A stretch of DNA of 16,500 nt from an uncultured Bacteroides sp. (GTDB lineage Bacteria > Bacteroidota > Bacteroidia > Bacteroidales > Bacteroidaceae): assembly GCF_902491285.1 (NCBI RefSeq), contig NZ_CABUHK010000101.1:1-16500 (forward strand), read 5' to 3'. The position numbers and the translations under genes are program-made. Each line of letters starts with the position of its first letter. The first letter of the stretch is position 1. Below are positions 7,450-15,736 of this stretch, one piece after another. The notes beneath the pieces are model-generated. The model did not search any database. It was not told the origin of the DNA and saw nothing but the letters and a program-made list of their open reading frames with translations.

Positions 7450-7947
7450 TTACTTCCTTATACCTTCAACAGCCACAATACAAGTTACAGTCAGAATGGT
7501 GCAAAGCAGCACCCGCAGCAACAACTGCCAAATGCCGGAAAACGAGAAGAACTCAATGGAGAGTAGTGCCAGACTATGCACGAAAACACTTGCAGTAGTA
7601 TATTTCAGGAAAGGCGTGATTCCTATGGTCTTGAAGGAAGGAATGAAACTTTCCAGATTGTCGCGAGGGGTGAACAGACGCAGCAGGGAAGGACGGAGAA
7701 AAGCAAGCAGCACGGTGGCGGCCGCATTCATCCCCGGAGTGTCGGCAAATACGTCGATGGTAAGTCCGAAGAAGAAAGCCCACAGCATCAGTTCATTCCG
7801 CGAAGTGCCGGAATTGAACTTCAGTATAAAGTAAATATAGAGAAAAGGAGTAGCGTATCCTGCTATATGTACGTTATTCAGGATAAGCACCTGAAGAAGT
7901 ACCAAGCCGATAAACCATCCGATTCTATGTATATAGGTGATAATCAT
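7450..7947 (-). CDS. mreD: Rod shape-determining membrane protein MreD
   Basis: This 165-residue hydrophobic protein has about five or six predicted membrane helices. The stretch GLTIDVFADTPGMNAAA (61-77) corresponds to the most recognisable MreD signature, a polar loop with Asp and Gly between helices. MreD is an inner-membrane component of the elongasome that binds MreC and helps switch PBP2-RodA on. Its ATG overlaps the mreC stop in an ATGA, strong evidence of coupled translation. Sequence conservation in MreD is low in general, so the call depends partly on its position between mreC and mrdA. Confidence 0.9.
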   Translation of the reverse strand: MIITYIHRIGWFIGLVLLQVLILNNVHIAGYATPFLYIYFILKFNSGTSRNELMLWAFFFGLTIDVFADTPGMNAAATVLLAFLRPSLLRLFTPRDNLESFIPSFKTIGITPFLKYTTASVFVHSLALLSIEFFSFSGIWQLLLRVLLCTILTVTCIVAVEGIRK

Positions 7948-8789
7948 TGTTTCGTTGCCTTGTTTTCAAGTTTCTTCTGTTCCTCCTGACCGTTGCGGGC
8001 TACTACACGCACATCACTGAGCTTGCCGAAATCGGTAGCCAGCTTGATTTTCAACAGATAGGATAGCCCGTCATTAGAGTCGGACATATCATCTACCGTA
8101 CCTACCATGATACCCTCCGGGAATACAGTTGAGAAACCACTGGTCACTACGGTATCTCCCAAATTGAATTCCGCATGGCGGGGCAGGTCTTTCAAATAAG
8201 CGTAACGCGAATCCCCGTGCTCCCATTTCAGATAGCCGAAATAATCGCTGCCTATTATCTTGCAACTGATATTGGACTTACTGTTCAACACAGAAATTAC
8301 GACCGAATAAGAAGGAGATGTTTCATACACAATACCTACAATCCCATTGCCGTCCACCACTCCCATCTCAGGACGGATACCGGCAGAAGAACCTTTGTCG
8401 AGTGTAATGTAGTTGTCGGGCAGGGTCAGACTGTTCTTTATCACGTGCGCCTTGAACAGTTGGTAATCATTCTGCGGCATTTGACGGATACTGTTGACAG
8501 TCACCGAATCGACCTGACGTTCTTTCAGCGCTTTCTCCAGATTTGTGATTTGCTGCTCAAGCAGCATATTGCGATCCAGCAGGTCTTCATTGACCGATTT
8601 CAGATGAAAATAAGAGGAAATTCCTCCCGAAACTTCATAAACCGCCCCCACAACCGTATTGGCAGAAGTAAAATAAGTGCTCTGCTGATAACGGTTGAAC
8701 CGGAATAACAAAACAAAACTGGCTACCTCTAATATGATAAAGAGGAACCAGTAATTGTATTTCAGAAGGAAGTTTATTAAATTCCTCAT
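7944..8789 (-). CDS. mreC: Rod shape-determining protein MreC
   Basis: This 281-residue bitopic protein has an inner-membrane helix at about 12-29, a periplasmic coiled coil at about 62-92, and two beta-barrel domains. Characteristic motifs are DKGSSAGIRPEMGVVDGNGIVG (131-152) and GDTVVTSGFSTVFPEGIMVGTV (211-232), both typical of the MreC core. MreC connects MreB filaments to MreD, RodA and PBP2 and opens PBP2 into its active form. A charged Lys/Glu-rich tail closes the protein. The ATG at 8789 is seven bases after the mreB stop, and the stop overlaps the mreD start. Confidence 0.94.
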   Translation of the reverse strand: MRNLINFLLKYNYWFLFIILEVASFVLLFRFNRYQQSTYFTSANTVVGAVYEVSGGISSYFHLKSVNEDLLDRNMLLEQQITNLEKALKERQVDSVTVNSIRQMPQNDYQLFKAHVIKNSLTLPDNYITLDKGSSAGIRPEMGVVDGNGIVGIVYETSPSYSVVISVLNSKSNISCKIIGSDYFGYLKWEHGDSRYAYLKDLPRHAEFNLGDTVVTSGFSTVFPEGIMVGTVDDMSDSNDGLSYLLKIKLATDFGKLSDVRVVARNGQEEQKKLENKATKQ

Positions 8790-8796
8790 CCCTGAT

Positions 8797-9819
8797 TTAT
8801 CTCATTAAGAAAGAGAAACGGTCTACATTCTTCAATGCAACTCCTGTACCTTTGGCAACAGCGTGCAAAGGATCTTCCGCAATGTGGAAAGGAATATTGA
8901 TCTTATCAGTCAACCGCTTGTCCAGTCCACGGAGCAGTGCGCCACCACCGGAAAGGTAGATGCCATTGTGCACAATATCTGCGTAGAGTTCGGGCGGAGT
9001 ACATTCCAATGCGCTCAAGATAGCTGTTTCAATCTTCGAGATTGATTTCTCCAGACAATGAGCCACTTCCTGATAGCATACAGGCACTTCCATCGGAAGG
9101 GCTGTGATACGGTTCGGACCGTGAACAATATAATCTTCCGGAGCTCCTTCGCCCAGTTCGGTCAAGGCAGCACCTACGTTTATCTTGATACGTTCCGCCA
9201 TACGCTCACTGACTTTCACATTATGCTGACGGCTCATGTATTCGCGAATATCTTCGGTCAGGTCATCACCGGCCACACGGATGGAGTTGTTGGAAACGAT
9301 ACCTCCCAAAGAGATAACGGCAATTTCCGTAGATCCGCCACCTATATCCACAATCATGTTTCCTTCCGGTGCTTCCACATCGATACCGATACCGATTGCC
9401 GCAGCCATCGGTTCGAAAATCAAGTAGACGTCACGTCCGCCGGCATGCTCGGCAGAGTCGCGGACAGCACGGAGTTCGACTTCCGTACTTCCCGAAGGAA
9501 CGCCGATTACCATACGGAGAGAGGGCGAAAATAAATGGTTGCGGGTGTTCACCCGCTTTATCAAACCGCGCATCATCTGCTCGCAGGCATAGAAGTCGGC
9601 AATTACACCGTCTCTCAACGGACGGATGGTGCGTATGTTTTCGTGGGTTTTTTCATGCATCAACTTCGCCTTTTCCCCAACGGCAATCATCTTATCAGTA
9701 CGGCGGTCCAGAGCAACAACCGAAGGCTCATCCACCACGATCTTTCCATTCGTGATGATGATGGTATTGGCTGTACCCAAGTCCATCGCAATTTCTTGTG
9801 TAAAAGAAAACAATCCCAT
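8797..9819 (-). CDS. mreB: Actin-like rod shape protein MreB
   Basis: This 340-residue bacterial actin polymerises on the inner face of the cytoplasmic membrane and directs the movement and placement of the elongasome. The ATPase-fold motifs are intact: phosphate 1 DLGTANT (13-19), phosphate 2 DIGGGSTE (158-165), the connecting EPMAAAIGIGID segment (136-147), and the adenosine motif SGGGALLRGLD (290-300). The N-terminal MGLFSFTQEI is the expected hydrophobic membrane-docking segment, supporting the ATG at 9819. It starts 16 bases after the purH stop, with an A-rich spacer and no recognisable promoter box between the genes, so it is probably transcribed from the purH promoter. Confidence 0.97.
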   Translation of the reverse strand: MGLFSFTQEIAMDLGTANTIIITNGKIVVDEPSVVALDRRTDKMIAVGEKAKLMHEKTHENIRTIRPLRDGVIADFYACEQMMRGLIKRVNTRNHLFSPSLRMVIGVPSGSTEVELRAVRDSAEHAGGRDVYLIFEPMAAAIGIGIDVEAPEGNMIVDIGGGSTEIAVISLGGIVSNNSIRVAGDDLTEDIREYMSRQHNVKVSERMAERIKINVGAALTELGEGAPEDYIVHGPNRITALPMEVPVCYQEVAHCLEKSISKIETAILSALECTPPELYADIVHNGIYLSGGGALLRGLDKRLTDKINIPFHIAEDPLHAVAKGTGVALKNVDRFSFLMR

Positions 9820-9835
9820 TCTTAATTCTTATTTT

Positions 9836-11359
9836 TTAGTGTTTAAAATGACGGATACCGGTAGTCACCATCGCCATACCGTGCTCGTTGCAATAAGCAA
9901 AAGACAGGTCATCTTTTACCGAACCTCCCGGTTGGATAACAGCCGTAATACCTTCCTTATCCGCAATTTCCACACAGTCGGGGAACGGGAAGAAAGCATC
10001 CGAAGCCATCACAGCGCCATTCAGGTCGAAACCGAATGATTTAGCTTTTTCGATTGCTTGTTTCAATGCGTCTACACGTGAAGTCTGACCTACACCGCTT
10101 GCGAGAAGCTGCTTGCCTTTTGCCAGTACGATGGCGTTGGACTTGCTGTTCTTCACGATTTTGTTGGCAAACAACATATCTTCCACTTCTTCCGGAGTAG
10201 GAGCTTTGTCTGTCACGGTTTTCAGGTCGGCTACCGTTTCAATATTAGTATCTTTATCCTGCACCAGCACGCCGTTCAGCAGAGCGCGGAATTGCTTCTT
10301 CGGCAATTTGGCTTCCTTACGGACGAGGATGATGCGGTTCTTTTTCTGTCCCAGGATTTCGAGCGCATCCACGTCGTAATCCGGTGCGATAATCACTTCG
10401 AAGAAAATCTTGTTGATTTCTTCGGCTGCTTCCTTGTCGATAACGCCGTTGGTAATCAGCACGCCACCGAAAGCGGAAACAGGGTCACCTGCCAATGCTT
10501 CTTTCCATGCATCCAGTACGGTAGGGCGTGAAGCCAGGCCGCAAGCATTGTTATGCTTCAGGATAGCGAAAGTGAGGTCATCGAATTCGTCGATCAAATC
10601 AACGGCTGCGTTGATGTCGAGCAGGTTGTTGTAAGAGATTTCTTTTCCGTGAATCTGGTCGAACATAGCTTCCAGGTTTCCGTAGAAATAACCTTTCTGA
10701 TGCGGATTTTCACCGTAACGGAGTTGCTTCTGGTTGTTTGCCGAGCAGCGGAAAGCGGAACCCTCGCCTGCATCGAAATAATTGAAGATGGCCGAATCGT
10801 AGTGGGAAGAAACGGCGAACGCTTCTTTTGCCATCCAGCGGCGTTCTTCGAGTGAAGAAGTGGCGCCGTGCTCCATCAACATATCCAGCAACGGTTTGTA
10901 TTGAGCCTGGGAAGCTACGATGATTACATCGTTGTAGTTCTTGGCTGCGGCACGAATCAGAGAGATTCCGCCTATATCTATTTTTTCAATAATGTCGGCT
11001 TCGGACGCGCCGGAAGCTACGGTAGCTTCGAACGGATACAAGTCGACAATCACCAAATCTATTTCGGGTATTTCATATTTCTCAATCTGCTGCATATCCT
11101 GTTCCAGTCCGCGACGGCAAAGGATACCTCCGAAGACTTTCGGATGTAATGTCTTTACCCGACCACCGAGGATAGAAGGATAAGTGGTCAAATCTTCCAC
11201 CGCCTTACAAGGATATCCCAATGATTCAATAAACTGACGAGTCCCGCCTGTTGACAGAAACTCTACTCCTTCTTCATGAAGTTTGGTAATAATTTCATCC
11301 AAACCTTCTTTGTGGTATACAGATACCAATGCAGTTTTTATTCTTTTAGACTCTGACAT
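9836..11359 (-). CDS. purH: Bifunctional AICAR formyltransferase / IMP cyclohydrolase
   Basis: PurH catalyses the last two steps of purine synthesis: transfer of formyl from 10-formyl-THF to AICAR, then cyclisation to IMP. Residues about 7-190 are the MGS-like cyclohydrolase domain, with LSTGGT (35-40) and GRVKTLHPK (66-74). Residues about 200-507 are the transformylase, with the catalytic Lys-His pair at 268-269 in AILKHNNACG. The 507 residues match the family (E. coli 529). The ATG at 11359 is chosen over an in-frame ATG at 11503, because the latter would lie upstream of the promoter box and inside the preceding gene's terminator. It is first in the unit purH-mreBCD-mrdA-rodA. The link of purine synthesis to cell-wall elongation genes is probably transcriptional, since no shared mechanism is visible. 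Confidence 0.97.
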   Translation of the reverse strand: MSESKRIKTALVSVYHKEGLDEIITKLHEEGVEFLSTGGTRQFIESLGYPCKAVEDLTTYPSILGGRVKTLHPKVFGGILCRRGLEQDMQQIEKYEIPEIDLVIVDLYPFEATVASGASEADIIEKIDIGGISLIRAAAKNYNDVIIVASQAQYKPLLDMLMEHGATSSLEERRWMAKEAFAVSSHYDSAIFNYFDAGEGSAFRCSANNQKQLRYGENPHQKGYFYGNLEAMFDQIHGKEISYNNLLDINAAVDLIDEFDDLTFAILKHNNACGLASRPTVLDAWKEALAGDPVSAFGGVLITNGVIDKEAAEEINKIFFEVIIAPDYDVDALEILGQKKNRIILVRKEAKLPKKQFRALLNGVLVQDKDTNIETVADLKTVTDKAPTPEEVEDMLFANKIVKNSKSNAIVLAKGKQLLASGVGQTSRVDALKQAIEKAKSFGFDLNGAVMASDAFFPFPDCVEIADKEGITAVIQPGGSVKDDLSFAYCNEHGMAMVTTGIRHFKH

Positions 11360-11386
11360 TGAATTGCTTATTAAGTATTTGATGCG

Positions 11387-11394
11387 CAAAGTTA
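11387..11394 (-). promoter_or_regulatory. Bacteroides -7 promoter box for purH-mreBCD-mrdA-rodA
   Basis: On the minus strand TAACTTTG is an exact match to TAnnTTTG. A start point near 11381 gives a leader of about 22 bases before the purH ATG. A clear -33 TTTG is not seen at the expected distance; TTACG is the nearest match. The box lies just downstream of the terminator of the preceding gene, as expected for a new transcription unit. The leader is too short for a riboswitch. Confidence 0.6.
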
Positions 11395-11437
11395 CGAAAT
11401 ATTGTTTATCGTACGTAATAAATAGGTGTGATTTAAT

Positions 11438-11478
11438 AAAAAAAAGCGTTGACTCTTCTATATGAAAAATCAACGCTT
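11438..11478 (-). terminator. Rho-independent terminator of the M13 peptidase gene
   Basis: On the minus strand AAGCGTTGA (11478-11470) and TCAACGCTT (11452-11444) form a perfect 9-pair stem around a 17-base loop. A run of eight T (11445-11438), whose first two bases close the stem, completes the signal. It lies about 31 bases past the peptidase stop codon and about 44 bases before the purH promoter box. Confidence 0.85.
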
Positions 11479-11509
11479 CTTCGCAAAGCTGGCTTCTATT
11501 CAAAAACTA

Positions 11510-13552
11510 TTACCAGATAGACACACGTTTGTCTTTAGGAACGAACATCGGGTCTTGCTCGGTAATGTTGAATGCTTCGTACCATGTTCCGATTTGAGGA
11601 AGTGCACCGTCCACACGCCATTTGCCTAATGAGTGAGGATCGAGCTTGGTCAATCGGAGAATTTCTTCCGGACGGATATTTCCTGCCCATACGTTAGCGT
11701 AAGCGAGGAAGAAACGTTGTTCGGGGGTAAATCCGTCAACCGTTTCGAGCGGTGCGCCGGCTGTTGCGTTCTTGAAAGCCTGGTAGGAAACTTGCAGACC
11801 GCCGTGGTCGGCAATGTTTTCTCCCAAAGTCAACTGACCGTTAGCCTGTACGCCCGGAGCGACTTCGATACTGTCAAAGAAGTTCACCATTACCTGAGCA
11901 CGTTCTTCGAACTTTTTAGCGTCTTCTTCCGTCCACCAGTCTTTCAGGTTTCCGTCTTTGTCATATTGACGTCCCTGGTCGTCGAATCCGTGAGTCATCT
12001 CATGTCCGATAACGACTCCGATAGCGCCGTAATTCATGGCATCATCAGCATTCATATCGAAGAATGGAGGTTGCAGAATGGCGGCAGGGAAGCAGATTTC
12101 GTTGGTAGTCGGGTTATAATATGCGTTGACAGTCTGAGGTGTCATCAGCCATTCGTCCTTGTCTACCGGCTTGCCGGCTTTGGCAATCATTTCGTTGTAA
12201 TCCCATTGGTTGGCACGTTCAATGTTTGCCCAGTAAGAATCGTTTTTAATCTCCAATGCCGAGTAATCTTTCCACTTATCAGGGTAACCTATTTTTACAT
12301 GGAAAGTAGCCAGTTTTTCCAAAGCTTTCTCTTTGGTCGGTTCGCTCATCCATTCCAGTCCTTTGATGCGTTCGCCCAAAGAGGTCTGCAAGTTCTTCAC
12401 CAATGTAACCATGCGTTCTTTGGCAGCAGCGGGGAAGTATTTTTCTACATACATCTGTCCTACTACTTCGCCAAGGACTCCGTCTACTGTGCTGACAGAG
12501 CGTTTCCAACGCGGTTGCATCTCTTTCTTGCCGGACATGGTACGGCTATAGAAATCGAAGTTCTGAGCTTCAAAATCATCGCTCAGGTAAGAAGCGGCAG
12601 CATCTATCAATCCCCATTGCAGATACAGTTTCTGATCATCCAGAGATACGGTATTAATGATATCGGCCACTTCCTTCATGGCGTCAGGCTGACCTATGTT
12701 CACTTCTTTCAGGTCTTTCAGTCCTGAGATAGTGAAATAAGTATCCCAGTCGAAAGTCGGGAAGTTCTTTTTCAGCGTTTCCATATCCATCTTGTTATAG
12801 TTGGCATGAGGGTCACGCAGTTCCACCTGTGAACGGGATGCTTTAGCCAGACGGGTTTCGATGTTCATTACGGCTTTTACCGCTTTTTGTGCGGTAGCTT
12901 CATCGTAACCTGCCAACCGGAACATCTTGGCAATATGTTCCTGGTATTTGTCGCGGATGTTTTTAGTCTGCTCGTCATCTTCCAGGTAATAGTCGCGCTG
13001 TCCCATTCCGATACCGCCCTGGTAGGTCTGCACCATATTCATGGAGCTGTTCATATCATCTGCGCTTACGAACATGGTGAAGTAAGGGCGGATGCCTTTC
13101 TTCTGGCTTTCGGCAATGTATGCGTAGATTTCATTCTTATCTTTGAGCGCGTCGATAGCTTCCAGCTCGGCTTTAATCGGAGCTACACCTTCCTGGTTCA
13201 GCTTCACGCTGTCCATTGCGATGTTGTAAAGGTCGCCCACTTTCTGAGCGGCACTGCCCGGAGCATTGTCCGTCTTCGCAGCCAGTTCGGCAATCAGGGC
13301 TTTCAGTTGCTCACGACTGTTTTCGCGCAACATATCAAATGTTCCGAAACGGGAATATTCGTCTGTCAACGGATGGTCTTTCACCCAACCGCCACAAGCG
13401 TACTGATAAAAACTTGTACCCGGCATAGCCGTGGTATCCAGATTGGCAAGGTCGATACCGGACGTCAGTACGGCCTCTTTCTTACTGTTACATCCTGTTG
13501 TCATAAGGCATACGGCAAGAATTGGTAAATACTTGGTTACTTTCATACTCAT
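11510..13552 (-). CDS. pepO: M13 (neprilysin/PepO) family zinc metallopeptidase, lipoprotein
   Basis: The product is a 680-residue (or 678-residue) zinc endopeptidase of the M13 family, which cuts peptides of limited size. Residues about 36-420 are the M13 N-terminal domain that covers the active site. The C-terminal catalytic domain has NAYYNP (476-481, substrate backbone binding), zinc motif HEMTH (517-521), the third zinc ligand Glu578 with Asp582 in ENIAD, and a DPHSLGKWRVDG segment (638-649) near the end. The terminal RVSIW resembles the CxxW end of neprilysins but lacks the Cys. The N-terminus is a lipoprotein signal with a lipobox ending TTGC (Cys21), so the enzyme is membrane-anchored, probably facing the periplasm; CNSKKE is not an acidic surface-export signal. 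Two ATGs (13552, 13546) are possible, and the second gives the more usual MKVTKY start. It has its own terminator. Confidence 0.93.
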   Translation of the reverse strand: MSMKVTKYLPILAVCLMTTGCNSKKEAVLTSGIDLANLDTTAMPGTSFYQYACGGWVKDHPLTDEYSRFGTFDMLRENSREQLKALIAELAAKTDNAPGSAAQKVGDLYNIAMDSVKLNQEGVAPIKAELEAIDALKDKNEIYAYIAESQKKGIRPYFTMFVSADDMNSSMNMVQTYQGGIGMGQRDYYLEDDEQTKNIRDKYQEHIAKMFRLAGYDEATAQKAVKAVMNIETRLAKASRSQVELRDPHANYNKMDMETLKKNFPTFDWDTYFTISGLKDLKEVNIGQPDAMKEVADIINTVSLDDQKLYLQWGLIDAAASYLSDDFEAQNFDFYSRTMSGKKEMQPRWKRSVSTVDGVLGEVVGQMYVEKYFPAAAKERMVTLVKNLQTSLGERIKGLEWMSEPTKEKALEKLATFHVKIGYPDKWKDYSALEIKNDSYWANIERANQWDYNEMIAKAGKPVDKDEWLMTPQTVNAYYNPTTNEICFPAAILQPPFFDMNADDAMNYGAIGVVIGHEMTHGFDDQGRQYDKDGNLKDWWTEEDAKKFEERAQVMVNFFDSIEVAPGVQANGQLTLGENIADHGGLQVSYQAFKNATAGAPLETVDGFTPEQRFFLAYANVWAGNIRPEEILRLTKLDPHSLGKWRVDGALPQIGTWYEAFNITEQDPMFVPKDKRVSIW

Positions 13553-13582
13553 ATAATATATTATAGAATTATCATGCTATTT

Positions 13583-13624
13583 GGTGTCAAAGTCACAAGT
13601 CTGTCATATATAACGTCTGACACC
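13583..13624. repeat. Inverted repeat between the ABC-F and peptidase genes
   Basis: GGTGTCA (13583-13589) and TGACACC (13618-13624) are perfect 7-base inverted arms separated by 28 bases. They lie in the 84-base gap between the ABC-F stop and the peptidase start. No T-tract follows on the minus strand, so it is a poor intrinsic terminator. It could be an operator or chance. The weak -7-like box of the peptidase gene overlaps one arm. Confidence 0.25.
13588..13595 (-). promoter_or_regulatory. Weak -7-like box before the M13 peptidase gene
   Basis: On the minus strand TGACTTTG matches TAnnTTTG except for G at the second position. It would give a leader of about 30 bases. No TTTG lies at the -33 distance. 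Co-transcription from the ABC-F promoter is an equally good explanation, since no terminator separates the genes. Confidence 0.25.
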
Positions 13625-13636
13625 CGTTGTTTTGTT

Positions 13637-15595
13637 CTAGCCTTTCACTTCCTCCAACTCCATCGAAACACGCTCCCACTCTTCAACGATGGAGTCCAAC
13701 TGCTGTTTCAACTTCTGATGCTGTTCATACAATTTCATGTCCGACGCCCCTTCGGGGGTTGCCATCTTCTCTTCGACAATGGCGATAGCCGATTCGGTTT
13801 CCTCTATCGAGGCTTCGCAATCCGCCACCTGACGCTCGAGCTTCTTCACTTTCTTGTTCAGTTCTTTCTGAGCTTCATAAGAAAGTTTATTCTCTGAGGG
13901 TTGTGCCGCTTCCTGTTCATTGTTTCCTTTGGCAGATGCCGTAGGAGAAGCCGACAAGCCCGCGCCTTTCTGAAGTTCGTTCAAGCTGTCTATCTTTTTC
14001 TTTTGCAGAAATTCATAAATACCGCTGAGGTGTTCTTTCACTACTCCACCACCGAACTCATATACTTTAGTCGCAAGCCCATCCAAAAAATCACGGTCGT
14101 GACTGACAAGAATCACTGTTCCGTCAAATTCGCGGATGGCTTCCTTCAATACATCTTTCGAACGCATATCCAAATGGTTGGTCGGCTCGTCGAGAATCAG
14201 GAAGTTGACAGGTTCGAGAAGTAACTTAATCATCGCCAGGCGGGTACGTTCACCACCGGAGAGGACTTTCACTTTTTTGTCCGAGGCTTCGCCGCCAAAC
14301 ATGAAAGCTCCCAGTATATCCCGTATCTTCAAACGGATATCCCCCGTAGCTACGCGGTCGATGGTGTCGAATACAGTCAGGTTTTCATCGAGCATCTGCG
14401 CCTGGTTCTGTGCAAAATAACCGATTTGGACATTGTGACCGATAGTGAGTTTACCATCGAAGTCAATCTCACCCATAATACATTTCACCAATGTAGACTT
14501 ACCTTCACCGTTCTTGCCGACAAATGCGACTTTTTCACCCCTGTTAATAGTCAGATTCACATCATGGAAAACGACATGGTTTCCATATGCCTTGCGCACG
14601 TCTTCACAGATTACCGGATAGCTCCCGCTACGGCTGGCAGGCGGGAATTTCAGACGCAATGCAGAGTTGTCTTCCTCGTCCACTTCGATGCGGTCTATCT
14701 TTTCCAGTTGTTTGATACGGCTTTGTACCTGCACGGCTTTGGTAGCCTTATAGCGGAAACGTTCGATGAAGTCTTCCGTATCCTGTATCTGTTTCTGCTG
14801 GTTTTCATAGGCACGAAGTTGCTGTTCACGGCGCTCCTTGCGCAGAACGACAAACTCGTCGTATTTCACCTTATAGTCATAAATCTGCCCACAGGTAATC
14901 TCAATGGTACGGGTAGTCACGTTATTAAGGAAAGCACGGTCATGGCTGACCAATACGACGGCATTGGCACGGGTCGCCAGGAAGTTTTCCAACCATTGGA
15001 TACTTTCAATATCAAGATGGTTGGTCGGCTCGTCGAGCAGAAGCACGTCAGGACGACGAAGGAGCAGTTTCGCCAACTCAATACGCATACGCCATCCGCC
15101 GGAAAATTCCGAAGTAGGACGTTCAAAGTCTTCCCGGCTGAATCCCAGCCCGAGCAGTGTCCGTTCGATTTCCGCCTGATAGTTTGTGCCGCCCATCATC
15201 AGATAGCGGTCGTTCTCGTGAGTGAAACGGTCGATTAACTGGTGGTATTCCTCTGATTCGTAATCTGTCCGTTCGGCCAGTTCCCGGTTCATTCTGTCCA
15301 GCTTTGCCTGAAGCTCAAATATATGCTCAAATGCCAGTTCCGCCTCTCCCATCACTGTCCGGCTGTCGGAAAGAATCATCACCTGCGGCAAATATCCGAT
15401 AGTAACGTCTTTCGGAGTAGCTACCACCCCATGTGTCGGCGACTGCAAACCCGCCAATATTTTAAGCATGGTAGATTTGCCCGCGCCGTTCTTGCCGACC
15501 AGCGCAATACGGTCTTTTTTATTTATGACATAGCTGACGTCCTCAAAAAGCGGCGTCGCATTAAATTCTACTGATAATCCTTCTACTGAAATCAC
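13637..15595 (-). CDS. ABC-F family ribosome-associated ATPase
   Basis: This 652-residue protein has two ABC ATPase domains and no membrane part, the layout of ABC-F translation factors that act at the ribosomal E site. Domain 1 has Walker A GKNGAGKS (34-41), signature FSGGW (164-168) and LLLDEPTNHLD (185-195). Domain 2 has GKNGEGKS (360-367), LSGGE (445-449) and LILDEPTNHLD (466-476). The catalytic glutamates 189 and 470 are present. A charged linker (about 240-300) with the position of the P-site tRNA interaction motif joins them. A Lys/Glu-rich coiled coil (about 571-650) ends the protein, as in Uup, YheS and YdiF; the exact subfamily cannot be settled by eye. The start is GTG at 15595: the frame has no ATG nearer than 15694, and the promoter box at 15627-15634 lies between the two. 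A housekeeping factor is likelier than antibiotic resistance in this setting. Confidence 0.92.
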   Translation of the reverse strand: MISVEGLSVEFNATPLFEDVSYVINKKDRIALVGKNGAGKSTMLKILAGLQSPTHGVVATPKDVTIGYLPQVMILSDSRTVMGEAELAFEHIFELQAKLDRMNRELAERTDYESEEYHQLIDRFTHENDRYLMMGGTNYQAEIERTLLGLGFSREDFERPTSEFSGGWRMRIELAKLLLRRPDVLLLDEPTNHLDIESIQWLENFLATRANAVVLVSHDRAFLNNVTTRTIEITCGQIYDYKVKYDEFVVLRKERREQQLRAYENQQKQIQDTEDFIERFRYKATKAVQVQSRIKQLEKIDRIEVDEEDNSALRLKFPPASRSGSYPVICEDVRKAYGNHVVFHDVNLTINRGEKVAFVGKNGEGKSTLVKCIMGEIDFDGKLTIGHNVQIGYFAQNQAQMLDENLTVFDTIDRVATGDIRLKIRDILGAFMFGGEASDKKVKVLSGGERTRLAMIKLLLEPVNFLILDEPTNHLDMRSKDVLKEAIREFDGTVILVSHDRDFLDGLATKVYEFGGGVVKEHLSGIYEFLQKKKIDSLNELQKGAGLSASPTASAKGNNEQEAAQPSENKLSYEAQKELNKKVKKLERQVADCEASIEETESAIAIVEEKMATPEGASDMKLYEQHQKLKQQLDSIVEEWERVSMELEEVKG

Positions 15596-15626
15596 TTCTG
15601 TCTCTGATTTATACGGTTTTGGACTG

Positions 15627-15634
15627 CAAAGATA
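15627..15634 (-). promoter_or_regulatory. Bacteroides -7 promoter box for the ABC-F gene
   Basis: On the minus strand TATCTTTG is an exact match to TAnnTTTG, about 32 bases before the GTG start at 15595 and 47 bases after the T-tract of the preceding terminator. The -33 region is only a weak match (CCTG). Its position rules out the in-frame ATGs at 15694 and 15700 as the start of the ABC-F protein. Confidence 0.55.
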
Positions 15635-15680
15635 ATGAATATTTATTGGATACAGGGCAGTATTATACGTTATGAAAAAC

Positions 15681-15711
15681 AAAAAAGCAGTCATCCACAA
15701 GAATGACTGCT
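15681..15711 (-). terminator. Rho-independent terminator of the nucleotidyltransferase gene
   Basis: On the minus strand GCAGTCAT (15710-15703) and ATGACTGC (15694-15687) form a perfect 8-pair stem with an 8-base loop, extended by one A-T pair. It is followed by six T (15686-15681) and, one base later, by more T. It starts about 25 bases past the stop codon at 15737. Confidence 0.88.
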
Positions 15712-15736
15712 CCCTATTTCAACCAATGGTGTTTCT

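Noticed and set aside
11360..11503. N-terminal extension of purH to an ATG at 11503
   Set aside because: It crosses the terminator of the previous gene and the purH promoter box, and adds residues not found in PurH.
11633..12727. 364-codon open frame antisense to the M13 peptidase gene
   Set aside because: A composition shadow of a well-identified gene; the translation has no family motif and the frame has no promoter-like box.
14174..15037. Identical 21-base sequence at 14174-14194 and 15017-15037
   Set aside because: Both copies encode the Walker B LDEPTNH of the two ABC domains of one protein; homology and similar codon use explain it, and no mobile element is needed.
14426..15238. 270-codon open frame antisense to the ABC-F gene
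   Set aside because: It lies wholly opposite conserved ATPase domains and shows no protein features of its own.
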